Of a stretch of DNA of 64,000 nucleotides, positions 51,849 through 60,730 are shown one piece after another (position 1 is the stretch's first letter; each line of letters opens with the position of its first letter). Under the pieces are notes generated by a model that searched no databases, was not told the origin of the DNA, and worked only from the letters and a program-made list of their open reading frames with translations. The translations under genes and the position numbers were made by a program. This DNA comes from Prevotella sp. E13-17 (GTDB lineage Bacteria; Bacteroidota; Bacteroidia; Bacteroidales; Bacteroidaceae), in NCBI RefSeq assembly GCF_022024035.1, contig NZ_CP091787.1, positions 310,001 to 374,000 on the forward strand. The letters are read 5' to 3'.

Positions 51849-53312
51849 ATGGGCTTAAGTATGCGTAGGTTTTTATTGAACATATTGCTTCTTTGCGGGT
51901 TCGCCATCAGCACGAATGCTCAGCAGGTCACCATCGGCAACAACCTGCTCTACGATGCATGGCTCACCCCTAATCTTCGCGTCGGTACCCGTCTGTCGCC
52001 CCACTGGTCGGTGGGCATGACGGCAGGTTTCCGTCCTTGGCCTACTAACGATCAGACCTCGCGCAAGTGGCGTCACCTATTGTTGTCGCCCGACGTGCGC
52101 TACTGGACAGACTCTGTTAACGTGCACCATTTCTTTGGTGCTAACCTGATTTATAGTCATTATAACGTGTCGGAGGTTCGCTTCCCGTTTGGTATGTATC
52201 GTTCCGTGCGCGACGAGCGTCGTCAGGGCGACTTGGGAGCGCTAGGATTTTTCTATGGCTACTCCTGGCCACTGGGGCGCTACTGGAATTTGGAAGCCGT
52301 TATCGGAGCAGCCGTTGGCTACACCCAATTTAATCGCTATGAATGCGGCCATTGCGGCAAGAAACTGGGCACCACGAAGAAGGCGTTCTTCATGCCCCAG
52401 GCTGCTTTGAATATCGTCTATAACCTGCCTGGCAGACCTCGACTGGAACCACTGCCCGAGTTGCTGCCCGAAGTGGAAAGCAAGCCCGCATTTGCACCTT
52501 TCATGACGCCCGTGACGAATCTCACCTACAGTGCAGGCCGTCTGCATCAGGACGAGCGTCCGTTGCATGTGCATTTCCCCTTCGACAAGTCGGTGCTGCT
52601 GCCCGAGTTCCGCAACAATGCCGAGGTGCTGCGCCAGATACTGGATGTCACCGCCCATGCACTGGCCGACACCATGACCGATGTGCGCACCATCCAGATT
52701 GTGGGTCTGGCATCTATCGAAGGACCTGTTGCCTACAACCAGAAGTTGTCGCTTCGTCGTGCCGAGGCATTGAAAGAGTATGTGCGTCAGCACCTGCAGT
52801 TGGCCGACACACTGTTTGAGGCCGTTGGCGGTGGCGAGGGATGGACTGATTTCCGCCAGCAGTTGCAAGCCGAGGCCGAGCAGAATGCCGACCATGCCGC
52901 AGAGCTGCGCCAGGCACTCGACTTGATAGCCAGCGAGAAAGACCCGAACCGTTGTGAACAGAAACTGAAGCGCTTGAACGGTGGACGTACGTGGCAGTAC
53001 ATCAAGACGCATATTCTGCGCGACCAGCGTAACTCCGGCTACATGCGTGTGATGTATAAATATGAACCCGATAAGGTGGCGCCCCTCATCAACCGTGCCA
53101 TTGGCCTGTTGCGCACCGACTGTAGCGATTGTCATCACGAAGCCCTGCAGCACCTGCTGACTATTCGCCACGAAGAGCGGGCACAAAATGCACTGGGCGT
53201 GGCCTACTACCTCTGCGGCTACACCAGTGAAGCCCTTGACTGTTTCCGAAGGGCCGCTGCCAATGGCGACCGCGATGCCATCGACAACCTGCGGCAACTG
53301 GAACATCCCTAA
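51849..53312 (+). CDS. Fimbrial-operon outer membrane protein: DUF3575 barrel fused to OmpA-like (DUF3868-type) domain
   Basis: The 487-residue protein has a signal peptide ending STNAQ. The N-terminal part (VTIGNNLLYDAWLTPNLRVG to about residue 195) is beta-rich like DUF3575 outer-membrane proteins. The C-terminal part has an OmpA-like peptidoglycan-binding core (HVHFPFDKSVLLPEF, IVGLASIEGPVAYNQKLSLRRA) and ends in a short TPR-like pair (NALGVAYYLCGYTSEALDCF). Fimbrial loci of Bacteroidetes often carry these as separate proteins. The promoter makes ATG 51849 or 51861 the likely start. It opens the fimbrial operon and probably anchors or supports assembly. Confidence 0.8.
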   Translation: MGLSMRRFLLNILLLCGFAISTNAQQVTIGNNLLYDAWLTPNLRVGTRLSPHWSVGMTAGFRPWPTNDQTSRKWRHLLLSPDVRYWTDSVNVHHFFGANLIYSHYNVSEVRFPFGMYRSVRDERRQGDLGALGFFYGYSWPLGRYWNLEAVIGAAVGYTQFNRYECGHCGKKLGTTKKAFFMPQAALNIVYNLPGRPRLEPLPELLPEVESKPAFAPFMTPVTNLTYSAGRLHQDERPLHVHFPFDKSVLLPEFRNNAEVLRQILDVTAHALADTMTDVRTIQIVGLASIEGPVAYNQKLSLRRAEALKEYVRQHLQLADTLFEAVGGGEGWTDFRQQLQAEAEQNADHAAELRQALDLIASEKDPNRCEQKLKRLNGGRTWQYIKTHILRDQRNSGYMRVMYKYEPDKVAPLINRAIGLLRTDCSDCHHEALQHLLTIRHEERAQNALGVAYYLCGYTSEALDCFRRAAANGDRDAIDNLRQLEHP

Positions 53313-53377
53313 CCTGTGAATAGCAATGCTAACAAATGAATAAGCGAGAAAAAGAATATTATTAATTACTAAACAAA

Positions 53378-55714
53378 ATGTTTGACATGAAAAAGTTTTT
53401 CAACTATGCCTTTGCAGGAGCGATAGCACTCATAGGTACGTACGTGTTCAGTGGATGCACGTCTGACGACGAAGTCGTGACAGATGCTGTGAATCCTACG
53501 TACGATTCGGAAAAAGGAACTGTAAACACACAGTTCGTATTGAACATTGCTGCCGCCGACCAGAGCGGTATGAAGAAAGCGCCTCTGCATCGTTCTTCAG
53601 CCACAGCCACACAGGCTCTCGGTACTAACTTCCGTGGACTGACCGATGCTCGCATCCTCACCTACAAGCAGAGCGAAAATGGTAAGCACCTCTATGATGT
53701 ATCTACCAGTGCGCTCTCTACTCGTAACTACGACCTGTCTAATTTGCTGGCATCAGGTGCCATCGCTGCCGACAACTCTCGTCGTGTGGTTGAGTTGGCA
53801 CTGCCCATAGGTACCAACACGCTGTTGTTCTATGGCCGTGCTCCTAAGCCGACATCCGGCGCCAACCCCTCGGAGTATGGTAACATTACCTACAACGTAG
53901 GCGATAAAGCCACTGATACAGAGTTCACAACGTATGCTCGTATCAATGGTAATACGGCAGCCTTTTCGCATACTTGTACGTTGCTGTCAACGCTGATGAC
54001 TCGTATGGCCAACTTGGGTCTGCACGTTGAAGCTCCACACGACAAATATCAGAGTAAGTCTGATCGGGACTATAGAGTGTCTTACTGGTCGCCAGGATTC
54101 CTGGATGCTCCCTATAAGACCGTCAGTGGTAGTAGGACAGCCTTGGCCGGTGACGAACTGGCAGCTGCGATTACTGCTGGAACCTATACGGATGTTGAGG
54201 GTGGTGTGACCTACACCTATAATGGTCCGATATCAAAAGACTGGCGAGATTACGGAGTTGCATACGCAGATCCTGTAACAAGAATAACAATGAAGCCTCT
54301 GGAGGAAATCCTGGGTAAGGCCTATGTGCTGATGACCACGATTCGCACGGTGGGCGGTGCTGCCGAAATACGTTCGGGCTCTGCAGACGGTATTCTGAGC
54401 GTGATTGAAGACCTGTGGATTGTGGCCGACAAAGTAGCTTCTGCCACAGCAACTAATGAGCAGGAGTATATTGCTAAGAAGATGGGTCAGCGCATTAAGA
54501 ACCGTTTCAGCAACTATTTCCAGCGCGATGATGTGAATGGCGTGACGTTCAAGGATTTGGCAAGCATCAAGACAGCCTTCAATACTTATATCGATGTAGA
54601 TCTGAATGTTCTTACAAATGCCATCGACCCCAATACCTTCCCTGAAGCTCTGAACCTCCCAGACGGAGCCGCACAGTTGACGTTCGATCCTACGGCCAAT
54701 TCAAATACGGGTGCCTTCAGTTATGCTACCACTATTTCTGTGTTCAAACCCGTATCTGATAACACAACGACTGTTGATAAGTTCCTGTATCCTGCAGAGC
54801 TTGTTTACTTTGGCAATAGTCCCGTGCGTGTCAGCAATGAGACCCATGCGGAAAGCAATTACCCACAGACTGTGGCAAACTGGGACAACGACAGCTACTG
54901 GGTGGCTGCCAATAACCTGAAAGGCTGGGTCAAGAATGGTGCTGTGGCTAATACCACCCGTAGCGTGGCTATGCAGCGCGACATTAACTATGGTACAGCT
55001 TTGCTGGCCACCACAGTGAAGTATGGCGCAGCTATCATTGATGATAACCAGGCTGCTTGTACAGAGGAGACCAGCGATCAGCATATCACCGTGAATAGCA
55101 CCTCGTTCAAGCTCACGGGCGTCATCGTTGGCGGTCAGTGTCAAAAGGTGGGTTGGAACTTCCTGAAAAAGGATGCTACAGGCAACGACTTCAACTTCAT
55201 GGTTTACGATAGCTATATTGGCAGTGATGGCAATGGCATCACCGTGCCCTCTAACACTGCACAGACTTCTGACTTCAACTACACCCTGTTGTGGGACAAC
55301 TATGATGCTGACAACAACAAGCAGCCAGTATTCGTAGCTCTGGAGTTTGTGAATAATTCGGGTGTTGACTTCTGGGGCAATGCCAACCTGATTCGTCGTG
55401 GCAGCAAGTTCTACCTCGTAGGCAAGCTGGATCCCACCGGCAGTTCGTTCCCCACTAGCAGCCGAGCCAAAACAGATGCAGCAAACTACATTCTGCCTCC
55501 TTACAAGGACGATGGCACCACTGATACCGAGAAGGTTCGCGTGTTCATGCAGGACCACAAGACCACGGCTAACTTCACCATCAGTACTTCTTCACTGAAG
55601 AGTGCTTACTCTACCGTTCCCGACCTGCGTTCTTCACAGGTATCGCTGGGTCTGGCTGTAGATATCCAGTGGGAGCCAGGTCTTACATTCAACGTAGAAC
55701 TGGGACAGCAATAA
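53378..55714 (+). CDS. Mfa1/FimA-family fimbrial subunit lipoprotein
   Basis: The 778-residue precursor has a lipoprotein signal, with lipobox VFSGC (Cys near residue 27, or 24 if the start is the second ATG at 53387). The mature part resembles large Mfa1-like fimbrillins: the early FRGLTDARILTY, the central domain, and a C-terminal strand block ending TVPDLRSSQVSLGLAVDIQW. Pilins of this type are lipidated, moved to the surface, trimmed by an Arg-specific protease and joined by donor-strand exchange. It shares its C-terminal pattern with the gene at 56762. It is probably the main shaft subunit. Confidence 0.85.
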   Translation: MFDMKKFFNYAFAGAIALIGTYVFSGCTSDDEVVTDAVNPTYDSEKGTVNTQFVLNIAAADQSGMKKAPLHRSSATATQALGTNFRGLTDARILTYKQSENGKHLYDVSTSALSTRNYDLSNLLASGAIAADNSRRVVELALPIGTNTLLFYGRAPKPTSGANPSEYGNITYNVGDKATDTEFTTYARINGNTAAFSHTCTLLSTLMTRMANLGLHVEAPHDKYQSKSDRDYRVSYWSPGFLDAPYKTVSGSRTALAGDELAAAITAGTYTDVEGGVTYTYNGPISKDWRDYGVAYADPVTRITMKPLEEILGKAYVLMTTIRTVGGAAEIRSGSADGILSVIEDLWIVADKVASATATNEQEYIAKKMGQRIKNRFSNYFQRDDVNGVTFKDLASIKTAFNTYIDVDLNVLTNAIDPNTFPEALNLPDGAAQLTFDPTANSNTGAFSYATTISVFKPVSDNTTTVDKFLYPAELVYFGNSPVRVSNETHAESNYPQTVANWDNDSYWVAANNLKGWVKNGAVANTTRSVAMQRDINYGTALLATTVKYGAAIIDDNQAACTEETSDQHITVNSTSFKLTGVIVGGQCQKVGWNFLKKDATGNDFNFMVYDSYIGSDGNGITVPSNTAQTSDFNYTLLWDNYDADNNKQPVFVALEFVNNSGVDFWGNANLIRRGSKFYLVGKLDPTGSSFPTSSRAKTDAANYILPPYKDDGTTDTEKVRVFMQDHKTTANFTISTSSLKSAYSTVPDLRSSQVSLGLAVDIQWEPGLTFNVELGQQ

Positions 55715-55726
55715 ACAGTTATTAAT

Positions 55727-56752
55727 ATGATGTATCTCGACAGAACAATCGCAAAGCTGATGGTGACAGTGCTCACAGCATTGTCACTGTCGGCGTGTTC
55801 TGTCATCGACGATGATTTGTCCGACTGTCAAGAGGGCGAGAAGTTCGAGATGGACTACCAGTTGAAGCTGGTCACCAACATGACTACGGAGCTGAAGACC
55901 CAGCTGACCACCATCACCGAGATGAGTGTGGCCAGCGCGCTGGAGACACACCTGAAGGACATCTTCAGCGACTTCGCCCACGATGTGGACCTCTCGTTCT
56001 ACGATACCGAAGAGGAACAGGAGCGACTGGAACATGTACAGGACATTATCAATGCCAATCAAACCAGCTACACGCTGACGCTGCCCATGCGCAAATACAT
56101 GCACCTGGCTGTGGCCAACATTAAGAACAACCCTGTGGTGGCGCTGCACGACGATGAGCTTAGCCCCACGTCGAAATTGCAGCAGACCGATGGCGAGAAG
56201 ATTACCTCGCACACCACGGGCCTGTTTACGGCACGACTGCCGATGGAGGTACTGGAGGGCATCGATCAGACATTCAATGTCCGACTGTATATGGCCAACA
56301 GTGCTGCCACGCTGGTCATCGACCCTCGTGGTGTGAGCTATCGCGACATGAAGGTCTATGCCACCGGATTTGCCAATGCCTTCTGTATCAGCGACAGCAT
56401 CTATCGCTTTCCTGAAAAGCCCGTGCTGGTCGAGGCAGAGAGAGTAGCCACCGACAACGACCTGTTATGCTTCTGTTCGGTGAACTTCCCATCGCCCGAT
56501 GCTGTGCCTGCTGGGGCACCACGCCGCGTTATCGATACCTCGCTCTGGCAGTTTAAGGTGTATGTTACCAAGACCGACGGCACCGTGACCGAGACTGTGC
56601 TTGGCATCCCCGAGCCGCTGAAGGCTGGCGACCTGAAAGTGATCAAGGGCGAGTTGAACGACGACGGCGCTGTGACGCCAGCCAACAGTATGGTGGGTGT
56701 GAGTATCACGCTGAACTGGAATGATGGCGGCAACTATGATTCGGAACTATAA
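55727..56752 (+). CDS. FimB/Mfa2-family fimbrial anchor subunit lipoprotein
   Basis: The 341-residue lipoprotein has the lipobox LSLSAC (Cys at residue 24) and then the family hallmark DDDLSDC. The two-domain beta fold is typical of Mfa2/FimB, which in Porphyromonas anchor the shaft to the outer membrane and set its length. It lies 12 bp after the Mfa1-like gene, the usual order. The call is confident at family level; anchor function is inferred from homologues. Confidence 0.88.
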   Translation: MMYLDRTIAKLMVTVLTALSLSACSVIDDDLSDCQEGEKFEMDYQLKLVTNMTTELKTQLTTITEMSVASALETHLKDIFSDFAHDVDLSFYDTEEEQERLEHVQDIINANQTSYTLTLPMRKYMHLAVANIKNNPVVALHDDELSPTSKLQQTDGEKITSHTTGLFTARLPMEVLEGIDQTFNVRLYMANSAATLVIDPRGVSYRDMKVYATGFANAFCISDSIYRFPEKPVLVEAERVATDNDLLCFCSVNFPSPDAVPAGAPRRVIDTSLWQFKVYVTKTDGTVTETVLGIPEPLKAGDLKVIKGELNDDGAVTPANSMVGVSITLNWNDGGNYDSEL

Positions 56753-56761
56753 TCAATACCT

Positions 56762-58501
56762 ATGAGGAAGAAGAGACTACGTCTGATCTTACCTTTGCTT
56801 GTTTTGACAGTCCTGAGCGGCTGCACAAACGACGAGTCGCTACGCACTGACGAACAATCCGTCCGTGCGCAGTTGGCATTCGCAGTGTCGCCTCTCACCA
56901 AGTTGCACCAGGACAAAGCACCCCAACATCGTTCTGCTGCCAGTGTGGTACAGGCCGATGATCATTTCCGCGGGTTGCAAGAGCTACACCTCATTCCCTT
57001 TTCCAAGCGGGGCCGCGTGGAAGTGGACGACCTGCCCAGACTTTTTGGGGTGGACTACAGTGCTGGCAGCGACTATAGCAAGACCAACGCACACTTCTTC
57101 TACTATGAAGGCATGCAGTTGATGAACGGGGTGGCTTCGTTTCTGGTCTATGCCCGAGCTGCCGGTTCTTCAGATGCGTCGCTCGCCAACAAGCAGTATT
57201 ATGGTGCACTGACAGCCAACTACCCTGTTGATGGCAATCCCGCCGACATCTCTTTCAATCTGCAGTCTATCCGAGACAACAACGATGTGCCCAGTGAGGC
57301 GGCTGACATCGCCCGCTATCTGACGGCCATCGCCCATGCGGAATGTCTGCACGAGGCGCATACCTATTCGTGGAGTGCTGCAACCGATTCTAAGTTGCAG
57401 GCTTTCTTCCTGAACTTCATTAATCAGGGGCAGGAGACCACTGCGCCCATGGCTGGCTCGTCGGTCAACGTGAATGCCTATGTCAGGGAGCTGCGAAGCA
57501 AGATCGCCGCACTGACCTATTCCGACTGGACCGTAGAGCGCAAGCTGCAACAGGCCATCATCGACTCTATCGACAACAAGGCTGTAGGTCTGCCTGTCAA
57601 CTATCCCGCCTCTATCGGACTGCCCGACGGTGCTGCCGTGGTGCGTTATACCAACGGACAGTTCGTTCCACAGACCACCACTACCACGCTGGCCAGGGTG
57701 GCCGGCATTCGTCGTTATGCGCATCCGGCAGATTTGTACTACTATGCCAACAGTCAGATTAAGACCACTACGACGGATACCCGCAAAACCTATTATGAGA
57801 ACGAGGCCACCTGGACCGATGTGCTGGCACGATACGAGACCGACAATGGCGTGGTGCGTAACAACACCACATCGGTGGCCATCAAGGAACCTGTGCACTA
57901 TGCTGTGGGGTGTCTGCAGATGAGGCTCAATCCGCTGACGGTGTCGCTGAGCGATGCCGACGGGCGTTATATAACCGTTGATGCAACGACCTTCCCGCTG
58001 ACGGGCATCATTGTGGGCAGTCAGCGCCCTGTGGGCTTCGACTTCAAACCCACCAGCACATCGGAAGTCGATGTGCGCTATGTTTACGACTGCTATCCGG
58101 TGGCTCCCGATAACAGTGTGATTTATCTGCCTCCCTATGGCGGCACAACTTCGGCCAACAGTAATACGCTGTTGCTGCAAACACCCGACGACGAGGAGGT
58201 GACCGTGATTGCTGAGTTCCAAAACAACAGCAACGTCACTTTCCGCGGACTGAACGGACTGGTTTACCCCGGTACCCGTTTCTACCTGTTGGGTATCTTG
58301 GCACCCGAGGGTGGTGCCACACACGACTATCAGCGTCGTGTCATTACGCAAGACTATGTCACCACGCTGAATGTCAGCGTCAACTCTCTCCGTAAAGCGT
58401 ATAATGTGGTGCCCGACCTGCTGACAGAACGGCTGGAGGTGGGCATACAGCTGACCGCCGACTGGAAGATGGCGACGCCAACGATTGTAGAACTTGAATA
58501 A
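56762..58501 (+). CDS. Mfa1-like fimbrillin lipoprotein (paralogue of the gene at 53378)
   Basis: The 579-residue lipoprotein has the lipobox LTVLSGC (Cys near 21). It shares with the larger pilin an FRGLQELHLIPF segment near residue 65 and a C-terminal block SLRKAYNVVPDLLTERLEVG. It may be an accessory or tip subunit, or an alternative shaft. It is 9 bp after the anchor gene. Its shorter length compared with the first pilin reflects loss of central regions rather than a visible frameshift. Confidence 0.83.
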   Translation: MRKKRLRLILPLLVLTVLSGCTNDESLRTDEQSVRAQLAFAVSPLTKLHQDKAPQHRSAASVVQADDHFRGLQELHLIPFSKRGRVEVDDLPRLFGVDYSAGSDYSKTNAHFFYYEGMQLMNGVASFLVYARAAGSSDASLANKQYYGALTANYPVDGNPADISFNLQSIRDNNDVPSEAADIARYLTAIAHAECLHEAHTYSWSAATDSKLQAFFLNFINQGQETTAPMAGSSVNVNAYVRELRSKIAALTYSDWTVERKLQQAIIDSIDNKAVGLPVNYPASIGLPDGAAVVRYTNGQFVPQTTTTTLARVAGIRRYAHPADLYYYANSQIKTTTTDTRKTYYENEATWTDVLARYETDNGVVRNNTTSVAIKEPVHYAVGCLQMRLNPLTVSLSDADGRYITVDATTFPLTGIIVGSQRPVGFDFKPTSTSEVDVRYVYDCYPVAPDNSVIYLPPYGGTTSANSNTLLLQTPDDEEVTVIAEFQNNSNVTFRGLNGLVYPGTRFYLLGILAPEGGATHDYQRRVITQDYVTTLNVSVNSLRKAYNVVPDLLTERLEVGIQLTADWKMATPTIVELE

Positions 58502-58514
58502 ACAGAAAGACCGC

Positions 58515-59687
58515 ATGAGACAAACTGCTGGGACATATCGCATCATTCGCACACTACTGCTACTACTGGCAGTGGCAATGGGCGGCGTGGGCTGTTCTCA
58601 TGATAGCGGCGACGAGGTAGGGCGTGCGCCTGTGACTCCGTCTTTATACCTTAATATATATATAGAAGGCCAACAACTGAGCAACAAGCAGTCGGCTCCT
58701 CGGCGCGCCTACATCGGTGATGTGGCTGCCACGGAGGCCGAAAACAAGATCAGCAGTGTGCAGATATGGGTGTTTACTCATAACGATGGCACTCTGGTGG
58801 GCTATCTGAATCCGGCCATTGGTCAACTGAACAGTCAGCGCAGTGCCACCTACCTGATGCTGGTGCCAGACGAGTTTGCTCAGAACCCCACCAGCGTGGA
58901 TGTCTATGTGCTGGCTAATGTTGCACACACGCATCAGCTGGACGAGACCACCACGCGACAGGAACTGGATGACGCTTTGATGCTGACTGGCGACCAGCCC
59001 TTCGGACTGACCGTCCTGACTACGGTGGTGCCTGCAGAAGGACTGCCCATGTCGGGCGTGCTGAGAGACCAGCCCGTCTATGGCGATAGCCCCGTGCTGC
59101 GCATTGGTACGGCACAACAGCCAGCTATTGTCAACGTGACGCGCATGGTGTCGAAGGTACGCTTCCTGTTTGGCTGTGCCATGACGCTGTCTGACTTCCA
59201 GATGACCCGCGTGGAGCTGGCTGACAACATGATTCCTGCCGACGAATATCTGTTCCTGAGCGACGATGGCAACGACTATCACCTGGGCAACAGCTATGTG
59301 ACTGACGCCACCACACTGGCCACCATCACCGAAGAGGTGCCCAAGATAGAAGATCCGGAGACCTACGAATATCTGTCGGGTATGGCCCCCTCGTACTATG
59401 ACCGACTGGTCAATGCGGCTGTGGCCGACGGTCAACTGCTGCAGGCAGGACCGTTCTACCTGCGCGAGAGTGACAAACGGCTCAGTGGCACCATCCACTA
59501 TATAGTCGATGGCGTTCTCAAAGAGGCACCATTCCAGATGGAAAGGGCGGGCGACTTCTCACGTAATCACACGTGGATTGTGTATAGTTACTATGCAGGC
59601 AATGCCACCGACCGACTGGTGGTGAACGATGTCTTTGTGACAGACTGGAACGAAGTGAATCAAAATCACGAGGTGTATAACTGGTAA
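58515..59687 (+). CDS. Fimbrillin-like lipoprotein (accessory/tip subunit)
   Basis: The 390-residue lipoprotein has the lipobox MGGVGC. The mature protein starts with strands YLNIYIEG and a region AENKISSVQIWVF typical of Mfa/Fim-type accessory pilins, and ends VVNDVFVTDWNEV, the final strand motif seen in FimA-superfamily proteins. The open frame reaches back to a TTG at 58494, but ATG 58515 is preferred; it begins 13 bp after the previous stop. A tip role (as for FimC-E or Mfa3-5) is inferred. Confidence 0.8.
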   Translation: MRQTAGTYRIIRTLLLLLAVAMGGVGCSHDSGDEVGRAPVTPSLYLNIYIEGQQLSNKQSAPRRAYIGDVAATEAENKISSVQIWVFTHNDGTLVGYLNPAIGQLNSQRSATYLMLVPDEFAQNPTSVDVYVLANVAHTHQLDETTTRQELDDALMLTGDQPFGLTVLTTVVPAEGLPMSGVLRDQPVYGDSPVLRIGTAQQPAIVNVTRMVSKVRFLFGCAMTLSDFQMTRVELADNMIPADEYLFLSDDGNDYHLGNSYVTDATTLATITEEVPKIEDPETYEYLSGMAPSYYDRLVNAAVADGQLLQAGPFYLRESDKRLSGTIHYIVDGVLKEAPFQMERAGDFSRNHTWIVYSYYAGNATDRLVVNDVFVTDWNEVNQNHEVYNW

Positions 59688-59695
59688 GCAAGTGT

Positions 59696-60709
59696 ATGGC
59701 AATGAAGATGTTTCTGAAGAATATGGCGATGAGCACACTGGCAGCACTGCTGCTGGTTGCTTGCAGCATGGACGACGTCAGCGACCCACAGGGCACAACC
59801 GACGGCGAAATGCTGCAGTTGTCGTCGATGGTGAGACGCTCACCGGCCATCGTGCCAACCACCGACCAGGCCATCGAGATATATGTCACGCGGGGCACTG
59901 AAGCCCGAAGAGGCTCGTTCAGCTATGCCACCGACCTGGCGGAATGGCGCAGCAACGTCAGGGTGCTGCCTAACGAGAACCAGTATCTCTATGGCTTTAT
60001 GCCTGCCACTGCGGCATCGTCAACGGCTATCAGCTACTTGTCGGACGGCTATGCCAAAGGCGCAATGCTGACCATCAACAACCTAGACCCCGTGACACCT
60101 GTTGACCTGTGCTTCCTGGCTGGCGTCAAAGGTGGTGAACCTGTGTCCAGTTCGGAGAATATCACCCTGTGGAGATACCTGTATGAGGGTCAACCCAAGA
60201 ACCACAACAAGGTGAATCTGCTGATGGAACACCTCTATGCCAGCCTCAGCCTGCGACTGCTGGTGGGCAGCGATTATGACATCCTGCGTACTATCAAGGT
60301 GAAGAAGATACAACTGAAAGCTGCTGGAGCACGTAAGGTCAACGTGAGCATCACGCAGTGGAACGGACTGGAACCGCTGTTCAACTATACCACGACCGAG
60401 ACGGCTGTCGAGGTGACAGACATGCTGAACAGTTCCGAGGGCGAGACGCTTAGTACCAGCGTACCACTGGTGGTGAACGACCTTTATGTGGCACCCATCC
60501 TGACAGGACTGAAGTTGGTGAGCTTCTATGATATATACGACAAAGAGGGCCATCTGGTCAGAAAGGACTGTCGAGCAGAGAATGACATCACCGGACTGAT
60601 GTCTATGCAAGACGGCACCAAGACGACGCTCACCATGACGGTGGCTCCCAGCTACCTCTACTATTTAGCCGATCCTGATGCACTGGATCCGACGATTGTG
60701 AAGGAGTGA
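59696..60709 (+). CDS. Fimbrillin family lipoprotein
   Basis: The 337-residue lipoprotein has the lipobox LLLVAC (Cys near 23). It has a beta-rich body with NQYLYGFMPATAAS, a segment VNLLMEHLYASLSLRLLVG that resembles the fimbrillin N-terminal domain core, and a C-terminus TMTVAPSYLYYLADPDALD. An alternative ATG at 59702 would trim two residues. It is 8 bp after the preceding gene. Likely another minor fimbrial subunit; the exact place is unknown. Confidence 0.75.
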   Translation: MAMKMFLKNMAMSTLAALLLVACSMDDVSDPQGTTDGEMLQLSSMVRRSPAIVPTTDQAIEIYVTRGTEARRGSFSYATDLAEWRSNVRVLPNENQYLYGFMPATAASSTAISYLSDGYAKGAMLTINNLDPVTPVDLCFLAGVKGGEPVSSSENITLWRYLYEGQPKNHNKVNLLMEHLYASLSLRLLVGSDYDILRTIKVKKIQLKAAGARKVNVSITQWNGLEPLFNYTTTETAVEVTDMLNSSEGETLSTSVPLVVNDLYVAPILTGLKLVSFYDIYDKEGHLVRKDCRAENDITGLMSMQDGTKTTLTMTVAPSYLYYLADPDALDPTIVKE

Positions 60710-60730
60710 AAAACTAAAAAAACGAACGAA

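Noticed and set aside
52242..53306. Minus-strand open frame of 354 codons
   Set aside because: It mirrors the DUF3575-OmpA-like gene and shows no protein-family features.
57170..58552. Long minus-strand open frame of 460 codons
   Set aside because: It is antisense to the fimbrillin-like gene at 56762, has no recognisable domains and no promoter; the plus-strand frame has signal peptide, lipobox and family motifs.
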